A stretch of 39,624 bases of DNA. Source: Castellaniella sp041675725 (GTDB lineage: Bacteria > Pseudomonadota > Gammaproteobacteria > Burkholderiales > Burkholderiaceae_B). Location: NCBI RefSeq assembly GCF_041675725.1, contig NZ_JBAYTI010000026.1, forward strand, positions 1 to 39,624, in the 5' to 3' direction. The first letter of the stretch is position 1; every line of letters starts with the position of its first letter. Positions 8,020 to 15,941 of the stretch are shown piece by piece. Under the pieces are notes generated by a model that was not told the origin of the DNA, did not search any database, and saw nothing but the letters and a program-made list of their open reading frames with translations. The position numbers and the translations under genes were made by a program.

Positions 8020-8795
8020 TGAGCGATGCTTGCAGCGTACCGCGCATGGGGCACGACGACATGAGCGACATCATGGTAGAGCTTCGTGGGGTCGACAAAT
8101 GGTATGGCGATTTCCATGTGCTCAAGAACATCAACCTGGCGATCGACCGCGGCCAGGTCGTGGTGGTGTGCGGGCCTTCCGGCTCGGGCAAATCGACGCT
8201 GTGCCGCACCATCAACCGGCTGGAAAGCATCGATCAGGGCAGCATCGTGATCGATGGCCGCGTGCTGCCCAGCGAAGGCAGGGCACTGCGCGAGCTGCGC
8301 GCCAATGTGGGCATGGTGTTCCAAAGCTTCAACCTGTTTTCGCACCTGACCGTGATCGAAAACATTACCCTGGCGCCGCGCAAGCTGCGCGGGGTCGCCA
8401 AGGAACAAGCGCGCCAGCATGCGCTGGCGCTGCTCGACAGCGTGGGGATCGCCTCTCAGGCCGACAAATATCCGGCCCAGCTCTCGGGGGGGCAGCAGCA
8501 ACGCGCCGCCATTGCCCGGGCGCTGGCCATGCGTCCGGAAGTCATTTTGTTTGATGAGCCCACATCCGCGCTGGATCCCGAAATGGTCGGCGAAGTGCTG
8601 GAAGTCATGACGAAGCTGGCGGAAGAAGGCATGACCATGCTGGTCGTCACCCACGAAATGGGGTTCGCAAGAAAGGTGGCAGACAGGGTTCTGTTCATGG
8701 ACGAGGGCGAAATCGTCGAGGACCGCAGTCCGTCCGACTTTTTCAACCAGCCTGAAACAGACCGGGCTCGAGCGTTCTTGAGCCGTATCCTATGA
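8019..8795 (+). CDS. amino-acid ABC transporter ATPase (GlnQ-like)
   Basis: ATP-hydrolysing subunit of the importer, 258 aa from the ATG that overlaps the permease stop. Walker A GPSGSGKST, Q-loop FQSFNLF, signature LSGGQQQR, Walker B VILFDEPTSALDPE and the switch histidine in VVTHEMGFA are all intact, in the order and spacing of GlnQ/ArtP/HisP proteins. The first 14 residues (before MSDIMVELRG) are not family-like, so a start at 8061 is an alternative. With the two permeases and the binding protein it completes one transporter. Confidence 0.92.
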   Translation: MSDACSVPRMGHDDMSDIMVELRGVDKWYGDFHVLKNINLAIDRGQVVVVCGPSGSGKSTLCRTINRLESIDQGSIVIDGRVLPSEGRALRELRANVGMVFQSFNLFSHLTVIENITLAPRKLRGVAKEQARQHALALLDSVGIASQADKYPAQLSGGQQQRAAIARALAMRPEVILFDEPTSALDPEMVGEVLEVMTKLAEEGMTMLVVTHEMGFARKVADRVLFMDEGEIVEDRSPSDFFNQPETDRARAFLSRIL

Positions 8796-8829
8796 CATGT
8801 GATTTTCAGGAAAGGGGCATAGATCAGAC

Positions 8830-10008
8830 ATGACGGCAAATTCCATAGCGGCAGACATCGTGGTGATGGGCGGGGGGGTGGTCGGCAGCGCGACGGCCTA
8901 TTTCATCAAGCATCTGAATCCGGCCAGCGTGGTGACCGTGGTCGAGCCCGATCCGACGTACGAATATGCTTCATCGACGCTGTCTTCGGGGGGGTGCCGG
9001 GTCCAGTTCACTGCGCCGGAAAATATCGATATGTCCCTGTACAGCATCGATTTCATCAAGACGTTCCCGGACCGAATGCGCACGGCGCACCATGAGGCCC
9101 ACGTAGACTGGGTCGAAGGGGGGTACTTGTTCATCGTGCCCGCAGAGGTGGCCGATCAGCTCGAGCGCAACGTACAGCATCAGGTGGCCAGGGGGGCGGT
9201 GGTCGATCTGCTGGACCAGAAAGCGCTCAAGGAGACGTTCCCGGCCATGCATGTGGATGACCTGGCATTGGGCGCCCACAGCCCGCACGACGGCTGGTGC
9301 GACCCCAACGGCCTGTTGTGGGGGTTCCGGCACAAGGCCGAAGCGCTGGGCGCGGTGTACCTGGGCAGCAAGGTCGTGGGTGCGGACGTGGGCGCATCGA
9401 GGATCCGTTCGATCCAGTTGCAGGATGGCACCCGGATTCGGGCTGACGCGTATGTGAATGCGACGGGGGCGTGGTCGGGCGAGGTCGCCCGGCTGTTCGG
9501 GATGCACCTGCCCATCAGTCCGATGCGCCGTTTCGAACATTACTTCACCGCGGGCAGCGCCATCGGCCCTTTACCTTATGTCAAGGATCTGGCCCGCCTG
9601 GCGTTCCGGTCCGAAGGGCCGGGTTACTCGGGCGGCCTGGTCGACGGCAGCGAAACGCGCGGATTCAACTTCGATGTCGACCACGGTTACTTCGAGAGAA
9701 CCGTATGGCCGGCGCTGGCCCATCGGTTTCCTGCGTTCGAGGCCACCCGGTGCCACAGAACCTGGGCCGGGCTGTACGAGGTCAACGAGCTGGACGGGAA
9801 CCCCGTCATTGGCGCCTGGAACACGCGCCTGCCGGATTTGTATACGGTCGCCGGGTTTTCCGGGCACGGCATGATGCACGCGCCGGCTGCGGCGATGGCA
9901 GTGGCAGAATTGATCACGTACGGCGAGTACCGCACCCTGGACCTGTCGCGCCTGGGATACGAACGGGTAGAGCGTTCGGCACCCTACCCCGAGCTGGGGA
10001 TCCTGTGA
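8830..10008 (+). CDS. FAD-dependent oxidoreductase, DAO/sarcosine oxidase-like
   Basis: Second DAO-superfamily flavoprotein of the operon, 392 aa. The Rossmann motif VVMGGGVVGSATAYFI is at about residues 11-26, followed by VVEPDPTYEYASSTLSSGG (FAD contacts). The segment GAHSPHDGWCDPNGLL matches the substrate-domain loop of this family, and the C-terminal GFSGHGMMHAPAAAMAVAEL is the FAD-closing helix. It diverges strongly from the first oxidase (3427), so they are not a recent duplication and may act on successive or alternative substrates. A purine-rich GGAAAGGGG lies 13-21 bases before the ATG. It is last in the operon and ends 20 bases from the convergent hisIE. Confidence 0.85.
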   Translation: MTANSIAADIVVMGGGVVGSATAYFIKHLNPASVVTVVEPDPTYEYASSTLSSGGCRVQFTAPENIDMSLYSIDFIKTFPDRMRTAHHEAHVDWVEGGYLFIVPAEVADQLERNVQHQVARGAVVDLLDQKALKETFPAMHVDDLALGAHSPHDGWCDPNGLLWGFRHKAEALGAVYLGSKVVGADVGASRIRSIQLQDGTRIRADAYVNATGAWSGEVARLFGMHLPISPMRRFEHYFTAGSAIGPLPYVKDLARLAFRSEGPGYSGGLVDGSETRGFNFDVDHGYFERTVWPALAHRFPAFEATRCHRTWAGLYEVNELDGNPVIGAWNTRLPDLYTVAGFSGHGMMHAPAAAMAVAELITYGEYRTLDLSRLGYERVERSAPYPELGIL

Positions 10009-10028
10009 GCCCCGGCCAGGGATTGCGA

Positions 10029-10859
10029 TCAGCCCTTCGGCCGCGCGGCCTTTTCCGCCAGCCCTGACAGCCCTTCGCGCCGGGCGAGCTCGGCGAGCAC
10101 GTCTTCGGGGCGCAGGCCCTGGGCGCTGAGCGCCACCAGGCAGTGGAACCAGAGATCGGCGGTTTCGGCCACGACGCGCTCGGGCTGGCCGTCCTTGACC
10201 GCCATCACCAGTTCGGTGGCCTCTTCGCCGATCTTCTTTAGGTAGGCATCCGGGCCCTTGGCCAGCAGCCGCGCGGTGTAGGACGTGGCTGGATCGCCGC
10301 CGCGCGCCGGGTGGCGGCTGGCCAGCGTATCGGCCAGACGCGCCAGCGTGGCGTCGGTGCCTTGGGGGGCCGGTTGGTTCGCTGGCTGGTGCGCCGGCGC
10401 CGCCCCGTAGATCTCGGCGGGATCTTTCAGTACGGGATCGGTGCTGGCCCAGTGCACGCCCGTGGCGTTGGGCGTGGCGCCGTCGCCCGCCGGCAGAGCC
10501 GCGCCGCCCGCCGCCTGCAGCTGCCGGTAGAAGCAGCGCGCCCGGCCCGTGTGGCAGGCCATGCCGCCCGCCTGGTGCACTTGCAGCAGCAGTACGTCGC
10601 CATCGCAATCCAGGCGGATGTCGTGCACCTGCTGCACGTGGCCCGAGCGTTCGCCCTTGCGCCACAGGCGCTGGCGCGAGCGCGAATAGTACACCGCCTG
10701 GCCGGTGCGCACGGTTTCCTGGACGGCGGCGGCGTCCATCCAGGCCACCATCAGCACCTGGCCGCTGGCCGCGTCCTGGGCGATGGCCGGGATCAGCCCC
10801 TGCGCATCGAAGCGCAGGTCGGCCAGCCAGGCGGGTGGGCGGGAATCGGGTGCGCTCAT
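10029..10859 (-). CDS. hisIE: bifunctional PRA-CH / PRA-PH, HisI-HisE fusion
   Basis: Catalyses steps 2 and 3 of histidine synthesis: pyrophosphate removal from PR-ATP (HisE part) and ring opening of PR-AMP (HisI part). Residues 10-115 are HisI, with zinc-type cysteines (C85, C102, C109) in DIRLDCDGD and MACHTGRARCF. Residues 141-151 (DPVLKDPAEIY) look like the natural HisI C-terminus. A Pro/Ala/Gln-rich linker follows, then HisE at 169-265 (DPATSYTARLLAKGPDAYLK, KIGEEATELVMAVKDG). No stop or plausible separate start (ATG/GTG with ribosome site) separates the parts. At 276 aa it is longer than enterobacterial HisIE (~203). Start: ATG at 10859 overlapping the hisF stop. In relatives I know, hisI and hisE are separate genes. 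Confidence 0.93.
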   Translation of the reverse strand: MSAPDSRPPAWLADLRFDAQGLIPAIAQDAASGQVLMVAWMDAAAVQETVRTGQAVYYSRSRQRLWRKGERSGHVQQVHDIRLDCDGDVLLLQVHQAGGMACHTGRARCFYRQLQAAGGAALPAGDGATPNATGVHWASTDPVLKDPAEIYGAAPAHQPANQPAPQGTDATLARLADTLASRHPARGGDPATSYTARLLAKGPDAYLKKIGEEATELVMAVKDGQPERVVAETADLWFHCLVALSAQGLRPEDVLAELARREGLSGLAEKAARPKG

Positions 10860-11680
10860 GCCGCCCCCGGGGCGCGGGTCTCGCGCACGCGGATGCCTTG
10901 CGCAGCCAGGTAGGCCTTGGCCTCGCCCACGGTGTGCTGGCCGAAGTGGAAGATGCTGGCCGCCAGCACCGCGCTGGCGTGCCCTTTCAGGATGCCGTCG
11001 GCCAGGTGCTGCAGCGTGCCCACACCGCCCGAGGCGATGACGGGCACCGGCACCGCATCGGCCACGGCGCGGGTCAGTTCGAGATCGAAGCCGGCTTTGG
11101 TGCCGTCGCGATCCATGCTGGTGAGCAGCAATTCGCCCGCGCCCGCCGCGGCCATGCGCTGCGCCCATTGCACGGCGTCCAGCCCCGTGGCGCGCTGGCC
11201 GCCGTGGGTGAAGACCTCCCAGCGCGCGGGTTCGCCCGCCGCCGATACCCGGCGCGCATCGATGGCCACCACCAGGCATTGCGCACCATGATGGCGCGAG
11301 ATCTCTTCGATGAGCGCGGGCCGTGCCACGGCGGCGCTGTTGACCGAGACCTTGTCGGCCCCGGCATCCAGCAGGCGCTGCACGTCGCCCAGCTGGCGTA
11401 CGCCGCCGCCCACCGTGAGCGGAATGAACACCTGGCGGGCCACGGCCTCGATTACCGGCAGGATCAGGTCGCGGTCTTCGGTGCTGGCGGTGATGTCCAG
11501 GAAAGTGAGCTCGTCGGCGCCCTGTTCGTCATAGCGGCGCGCGATCTCGACCGGATCGCCGGCATCGGCCAGGTTGACGAAATTCACCCCCTTGACCACG
11601 CGCCCGGCGTTCACGTCCAGGCAGGGGATGATGCGGCAGCACAGGGTGGAATCGGCCGGCCCGGATACGGCGGCCGTCAT
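10856..11680 (-). CDS. hisF: imidazole glycerol phosphate synthase cyclase subunit HisF
   Basis: With HisH, converts PRFAR to imidazole glycerol phosphate and AICAR. The (beta/alpha)8 barrel has catalytic Asp 22 in IIPCLDVNAGRVVKG and the second Asp in VVAIDARR. Phosphate-binding loops are VGGGVRQLGD and ASGGVGTLQHL, and LLLTSMDRDGTKAGFDLEL is the conserved second-half motif. At 274 aa it is about 15 longer than usual, from a short N-terminal extension and a C-terminal tail. Both ends overlap neighbours by four bases (hisA upstream, hisIE downstream), so the three are tightly coupled. Confidence 0.96.
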   Translation of the reverse strand: MTAAVSGPADSTLCCRIIPCLDVNAGRVVKGVNFVNLADAGDPVEIARRYDEQGADELTFLDITASTEDRDLILPVIEAVARQVFIPLTVGGGVRQLGDVQRLLDAGADKVSVNSAAVARPALIEEISRHHGAQCLVVAIDARRVSAAGEPARWEVFTHGGQRATGLDAVQWAQRMAAAGAGELLLTSMDRDGTKAGFDLELTRAVADAVPVPVIASGGVGTLQHLADGILKGHASAVLAASIFHFGQHTVGEAKAYLAAQGIRVRETRAPGAA

Positions 11681-12429
11681 GCCGGGCCCCCGCCGCACAG
11701 CGTATCGGCCAATGCCTGCGCCTGGGCGAAATCCAGCGTGCCTTCGTACAGGCTGCGCCCCAGGATGGCGCCCTCGATGCCGTCGCCGGCCGCGGCGCAC
11801 AGGGCGCGGATGTCGTCTATGCCGTGCACCCCGCCCGAGGCGAAAATGGGGATGCGCACCTGCTGCGCGAGGCGCACCGTGGCCTCGATGTTGACGCCCG
11901 AGAGCATGCCGTCGCGCCCGATATCGGTGTAGATGATGGCTTCGACCCCCTGGTCTTCGAGCTTGGTGGCCAGATCCAGTACGTCGTGGCGCGTGAGCTT
12001 GGACCAGCCGTCGGTGGCCACCTTGCCGTCGCGGGCATCGAGGCCCACGATGATGTGGCCGGGGAACGCCGTGCAGGCGTCGCTCAGGAAGCCTGGGTCT
12101 TTCACGGCCGCCGTGCCGATGATCACGTAGGAAATGCCGCTGTCCAGGTAATCTTCGACCGTATCCAGGTCGCGGATGCCGCCGCCGATCTGGATGGGGA
12201 TGTCGTCGTCGAGCGCGTCCACGATGGCCTCGATGGCGGCCCGGTTGCGTGGCCGGCCGGCCACGGCGCCGTTCAGGTCGACCAGATGCAGCCGCCGCGC
12301 GCCCTGGTCCAGCCACTGCAGGGCCATGGCGGCGGGATCGTCGGAAAACACGGTGGCGTCGCCCAGATCACCTTGGCGCAGCCGCACGCAGTGCCCGTCT
12401 TTGAGGTCTATGGCGGGAATGAGAAGCAT
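11677..12429 (-). CDS. hisA: phosphoribosylformimino-AICAR-P isomerase HisA
   Basis: Step 4 of histidine synthesis: Amadori isomerisation of ProFAR to PRFAR. The 250-residue barrel starts MLLIPAIDLKDGHCVRLRQG with catalytic Asp 8. The second catalytic Asp is in VGLDARDG, and phosphate loops are QIGGGIRDLDTV and ASGGVHGIDDI. YTDIGRDGMLSGVN is typical. The 41-base gap from hisH is AT-rich (TTTCATTATCAAAACC just before ATG) with no Shine-Dalgarno sequence, unlike the coupled genes downstream. Confidence 0.96.
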   Translation of the reverse strand: MLLIPAIDLKDGHCVRLRQGDLGDATVFSDDPAAMALQWLDQGARRLHLVDLNGAVAGRPRNRAAIEAIVDALDDDIPIQIGGGIRDLDTVEDYLDSGISYVIIGTAAVKDPGFLSDACTAFPGHIIVGLDARDGKVATDGWSKLTRHDVLDLATKLEDQGVEAIIYTDIGRDGMLSGVNIEATVRLAQQVRIPIFASGGVHGIDDIRALCAAAGDGIEGAILGRSLYEGTLDFAQAQALADTLCGGGPA

Positions 12430-12471
12430 GGTTTTGATAATGAAAGTGAAAATGGATGCGGCGGGCCCGCG

Positions 12472-13131
12472 TCAGGGCTGCCAGCGTATGAAGTTATCGT
12501 ACAGGCGCAAGCCGGGGCGTGCACTCTTTTCTGGATGAAACTGTACGGCAAAAATATTGTCGACTGCAATCGCACAACAAAACGGGCCGCCATATCGACT
12601 GCATCCCTGGATCACGCGGGGGTCGGCCGGCTGGGCAAAATAGCTGTGTACGAAGTAGAACGGCGTATCCTGCGCGATGCCCCGCCACATTGCGTGGGGG
12701 TGCAGCTGGTGCACCGCGTTCCAGCCCATGTGCGGGATCTTCAGCGCGGCGGGGGGCGTGCCCCCCGGGCCGGCGCCGGGGCCGGCGAACCCTGGCCCGC
12801 CAAAGCGCACCACGCGCCCGCGCAACAGGCCCAGGCCCGCCACCGGGCCTTCTTCGCTGGCCTCGAACAGCATCTGCTCGCCCACGCACACCCCCAGCAG
12901 CGGCTTGCTGCGGGCCGCATCCAGCAGCGCTTCGAGCAGGCCCGAGGCGCGCAGCGTCTGCATGCAGTCTGGCATGGCGCCCTGGCCCGGCAGCACCACG
13001 CGGTCGGCTGCGCGGATGTCGGCGGCCTGGCGGGCCATGTGGATGGTTTGACCCGGCGCCACCGCGCGCAGTGCGCGCGCCACCGAGTGGAAATTGCCCA
13101 TGCCGTAATCCACGATGGCGATGCGGCCCAT
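12472..13131 (-). CDS. hisH: imidazole glycerol phosphate synthase glutaminase HisH
   Basis: Class I glutamine amidotransferase that supplies ammonia to HisF. Nucleophile Cys 82 is in LLGVCVGEQMLF and the His-Glu pair is in VQFHPEKS near the C-terminus. The N-terminal IAIVDYGMGNFHSVARAL and VVLPGQGAMPDCM motifs are conserved. A Gly/Pro-rich insert (GGPGFAGPGAGPGGTPP, about residues 110-128) is longer than in most homologues. At 219 aa the size is normal. It lies 6 bases after hisB. Confidence 0.95.
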   Translation of the reverse strand: MGRIAIVDYGMGNFHSVARALRAVAPGQTIHMARQAADIRAADRVVLPGQGAMPDCMQTLRASGLLEALLDAARSKPLLGVCVGEQMLFEASEEGPVAGLGLLRGRVVRFGGPGFAGPGAGPGGTPPAALKIPHMGWNAVHQLHPHAMWRGIAQDTPFYFVHSYFAQPADPRVIQGCSRYGGPFCCAIAVDNIFAVQFHPEKSARPGLRLYDNFIRWQP

Positions 13132-13137
13132 GATGGC

Positions 13138-13731
13138 TTACAGCGCCCCCTTGGTGGAGGGGATGGCGCCGCCCGCGCGCGCGTCGACCTCGAGCGCCAT
13201 GCGCAGAGCCCGACCGAACGCCTTGAAGATGGTTTCGCACTGGTGGTGCGCGTTTTCGCCGCGCAGATTGTCGATGTGCACCGTGGCGGCCGCGTGGTTG
13301 ACGAAGCCCTGGAAGAATTCGCGCGCCAGATCGACGTCGAACTGGCCGATGCGCGCGCGGGCGTAGTCCACGTGGTAGTACAGCCCGGGGCGCCCGGACA
13401 GGTCGATCACCACCCGCGACAGGGATTCGTCGAGCGGCACGTAGGCATGCCCGTAGCGCCGCAGGCCCGCCTTGTTGCCCACCGCCTGGGCCAGTGCCTG
13501 GCCCAGCGTGATGCCCACGTCTTCGACGCTGTGATGGTCGTCGATGTGTGTATCGCCGTCGCAATGGATGTCGAGGTCGATGAGGCCGTGGCGCGCGATC
13601 TGGTCGAGCATGTGGTCCAGGAACGGCACGCCCGTATCCAGCGTGCGCTGGCCGGTGCCATCCAGATTCAGGTTCACGCGGATGCGGGTTTCGTTGGTAT
13701 TGCGTTCTACACTGGCAGTACGAGGGCTCAT
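13138..13731 (-). CDS. hisB: imidazoleglycerol-phosphate dehydratase HisB
   Basis: Monofunctional IGP dehydratase (step 6), a Mn-dependent 24-mer enzyme. The 197 residues carry both metal motifs, DDHHSVEDVGITLG and the later GENAHHQCETIFKAF, plus PFLDHMLDQIARHGL and LDESLSRVVIDLSGRP. The enterobacterial N-terminal phosphatase domain is absent, as expected for this lineage. Start: ATG at 13731; the frame is open further upstream but without family-like sequence. The next gene upstream should be hisC but is hisD, 55 bases away. Confidence 0.96.
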   Translation of the reverse strand: MSPRTASVERNTNETRIRVNLNLDGTGQRTLDTGVPFLDHMLDQIARHGLIDLDIHCDGDTHIDDHHSVEDVGITLGQALAQAVGNKAGLRRYGHAYVPLDESLSRVVIDLSGRPGLYYHVDYARARIGQFDVDLAREFFQGFVNHAAATVHIDNLRGENAHHQCETIFKAFGRALRMALEVDARAGGAIPSTKGAL

Positions 13732-13786
13732 GAGGGGGTCAGGGCTCCGTGAAAAGGCGGCGGGTGATGGGTGCCCACCATGGGGG

Positions 13787-15094
13787 TCAGGACGGCGTGT
13801 GCAGGCGCAGCCGCGCACTGGCCGCATGCGCGGGCAGGCCTTCGCCGCGCGCCAGCGTGTCGGCGATCTGCCCCAGCGTCTGCGCCCCGGCGGACGAGAC
13901 CTGGATCAGGCTGCTGCGTTTTTGGAAATCGTACACGCCCAGCGGCGAGGAGAACCGCGCCGTGCGCGACGTGGGCAGCACGTGGTTGGGCCCTGCGCAG
14001 TAATCGCCCAGCGCCTCGGAACTGTACGCGCCCAGGAAAATCGCCCCCGCGTGGCGGATCTGCGGCAGCAGCGCCTGGGGATCGCGCACCGAGAGCTCGA
14101 GGTGCTCGGGTGCGATGCGGTTGACCAGCTCGCAGGCGTGGGCGAGGTCGCGCACCTGGATCAGGGCCCCGCGCCCGGCCAGGCTCTGGCGCAGAATGTC
14201 CAGCCGTGGCTGTTCGGGCAGCAGGCGCGCGATGGCCGCATGAACGGCGTCCAGGTAGGCGGCATCGGGGCACAGCAGGATGGCCTGGGCGAGCTCGTCG
14301 TGCTCGGCCTGCGAGAAGAGGTCCATGGCCAGCCATTCGGGCCGCGTGCTGCCGTCGGCCACGATGAGGATTTCGGACGGCCCGGCGATCATGTCGATGC
14401 CCACGGTGCCGAACACCCGCCGCTTGGCCTCGGCCACATAGGCATTGCCCGGGCCGGTGATTTTGTCGACCGCGGGCACGGTGGCGGTGCCATAGGCCAG
14501 CGCCGCCACGGCCTGGGCGCCGCCCAGGGCAAAAAGGCGATCGGCCCCGCCCACGGCGGCGGCGGCCAGCACTAGCGCGTTGCGTTCGCCCCCCGGGGTG
14601 GGCGTAACCATGATGAGCTCGGGCACCCCGGCCACCTTGGCCGGGATGGCGTTCATCAGCACCGACGACGGGTACGCGGCCTTGCCCCCGGGCACATACA
14701 GGCCGACCCGGTCGAGCGGCGTGACCTGCTGGCCCAGCATCGTGCCGTCGGCCTCGGTGTACGTCCAGGTATGGGCCACCTGGCGTTCGTGATAGCTGCG
14801 GATGCGGTCGGCCGCGGCCTGCAGCGCGGCGCGCTGTGCGGGCGGCAGGGCCTGCAGGGCGGCCCGGCAGTCGGCCAGGGGGATTTCGAGCTCGGCCACC
14901 GTGGCGGCCTTGACGTGATCGAAGCGCTGCGTGTATTCCAGTACCGCGGCATCGCCGCGGCTGCGGACCTGCTGCAAAATGGTGCGTACCGCGGTCTCGA
15001 TGGCTTCGTCTTGCGCGGCCTCGCGATCGAGCAGCCGCGCCAGGGTGGCGTCGAACCCGGGGGCCTGGGCATCCAGGCGGTGAATCAGGGACAT
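13787..15094 (-). CDS. hisD: histidinol dehydrogenase HisD
   Basis: Zinc enzyme for the last two steps, histidinol to histidine with NAD+. The 435 residues have the normal length. VDKITGPGNAYVAEAKR, IAGPSEILIVAD and the zinc-ligand segment FSQAEHDELAQAILL are present. The catalytic Glu-His pair is in RIAPEHLELSV, and GPNHVLPTSRTARFSSPLG closes the active site. In relatives hisD directly follows hisG; here an NYN-domain gene ends 30 bases upstream and hisG is 18 kb away. No good Shine-Dalgarno sequence precedes the ATG (CATTGCCTTCGCC), as if the native leader was replaced. Confidence 0.96.
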   Translation of the reverse strand: MSLIHRLDAQAPGFDATLARLLDREAAQDEAIETAVRTILQQVRSRGDAAVLEYTQRFDHVKAATVAELEIPLADCRAALQALPPAQRAALQAAADRIRSYHERQVAHTWTYTEADGTMLGQQVTPLDRVGLYVPGGKAAYPSSVLMNAIPAKVAGVPELIMVTPTPGGERNALVLAAAAVGGADRLFALGGAQAVAALAYGTATVPAVDKITGPGNAYVAEAKRRVFGTVGIDMIAGPSEILIVADGSTRPEWLAMDLFSQAEHDELAQAILLCPDAAYLDAVHAAIARLLPEQPRLDILRQSLAGRGALIQVRDLAHACELVNRIAPEHLELSVRDPQALLPQIRHAGAIFLGAYSSEALGDYCAGPNHVLPTSRTARFSSPLGVYDFQKRSSLIQVSSAGAQTLGQIADTLARGEGLPAHAASARLRLHTPS

Positions 15095-15124
15095 GGCGAA
15101 GGCAATGACAGGATCAGACCATGA

Positions 15125-15817
15125 TTATCCCAGATTCTGACCTATTTCTGGGCGGGAATGCTGGACGGGTCTTGGACACACCGATCGCAGGCCGTCAATA
15201 TGTTCATTGAGTTCGTGAGAGATGCGCTGCCACATGGGATCCAGCACAAAATCTATACCTTCTCGGCGCGCTAGCTTTGCAGCCGGCACGAAATCAGCAT
15301 CGCCCGCCATCAGAATGATCTTGCTAACTTGCCGTTTGAACGCCAGCGAAGCGATATCGAGACCAATTCGCATGTCAACTCCTTTTTGGCGTAGATCTAA
15401 TGCTACATCGGCGTCAGTTAAGGTATCGAATTTCCGCTTGCCTTTCAGCAAGTCGCTGGCTACAGAAGCTTTGAAACTCCAATCGGCATGTGCCAATGTT
15501 CCCATTCGCAGTGCAACCTTACGCTTCATACGCAATGTTTTATGAAGGTCAGCTCTGAAAATAGCTTCAACAGATTTCGAAAAGTCTACGGCCTGCTTGG
15601 CAAACGGAGTGTGCATTTTCTTTGCTACCGGTGGGCAGTCGTAGAAAAATATTCGGTAGAGGTCAAACTTGCGAGAATGATCTTTCTCTACCAAATGCGC
15701 GCACGCAAATCTGAACGCCAATTCGGCCGCTCTTTTGCCATTATCGCGGTTGTGCGGCTCAATGGCCCTGAAGCGCTTGACAAAGTAGGCTCCGTCAATC
15801 AGAACGGCTGCAAACAT
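15125..15817 (-). CDS. NYN-domain (LabA/DUF88-like) putative nuclease
   Basis: Protein of 230 aa with a PIN-like NYN fold. Acidic residues expected to bind metal are in VLIDGAYFVKRF (Asp 8), QKGVDMRIGLDIASLA and ILMAGDADFVPAAKLARREG. NYN proteins are RNA- or DNA-processing nucleases; some act in stress or defence, and no role is known for this one. Start: ATG at 15817 puts Asp 8 at the usual place, and an upstream in-frame TTG (15847) is less likely. Codon and base use differ from the neighbours: 27 G+C in 60 bases at 15361-15420 against 51 in 60 at 14821-14880 in hisD. This points to horizontal acquisition. It has its own strong promoter and ends 30 bases before hisD. Confidence 0.85.
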   Translation of the reverse strand: MFAAVLIDGAYFVKRFRAIEPHNRDNGKRAAELAFRFACAHLVEKDHSRKFDLYRIFFYDCPPVAKKMHTPFAKQAVDFSKSVEAIFRADLHKTLRMKRKVALRMGTLAHADWSFKASVASDLLKGKRKFDTLTDADVALDLRQKGVDMRIGLDIASLAFKRQVSKIILMAGDADFVPAAKLARREGIDFVLDPMWQRISHELNEHIDGLRSVCPRPVQHSRPEIGQNLG

Positions 15818-15903
15818 CAATATCCAATAGGCGAAAGAAAGCCCCAAGGCTCGGCGACCACCCTATGGGTGTGGTGCTTACTGCTAGGGGCTGGATGGTG
15901 CTT

Positions 15904-15932
15904 ATCATAGGATGTCGGCTTCCGCGCGTCAA
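15904..15932 (-). promoter_or_regulatory. sigma-70 promoter for NYN gene and probably hisD-hisIE
   Basis: On the minus strand, -35 TTGACG (15927-15932) and -10 TATGAT (15904-15909) each match consensus at five of six positions, with a 17-base spacer. Transcription would start near 15897, giving an ~80-base leader before the NYN ATG. The 9-base sequence TAAGCACCA occurs twice (15896-15904, overlapping the -10, and 15872-15880), a possible operator pair. Because hisD starts 30 bases after the NYN gene with no terminator between, this promoter likely also serves hisD-B-H-A-F-IE. Confidence 0.75.
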
Positions 15933-15941
15933 CATCTGATA

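Noticed and set aside
10856..12316. Long single frame joining part of hisA and hisF
   Set aside because: The hisF start at 11680 has the standard ATGA overlap with hisA; the upstream part of this frame is the hisA gene in the wrong frame.
11824..13752. 642-codon plus-strand frame across hisA, hisH and hisB
   Set aside because: Antisense to three certain his genes; the translation is low-complexity Ala/Arg/His and matches no family.
15818..15847. Earlier TTG start for the NYN gene
   Set aside because: It adds ten hydrophobic residues before the conserved VLIDGAY strand; ATG at 15817 gives the usual NYN start.
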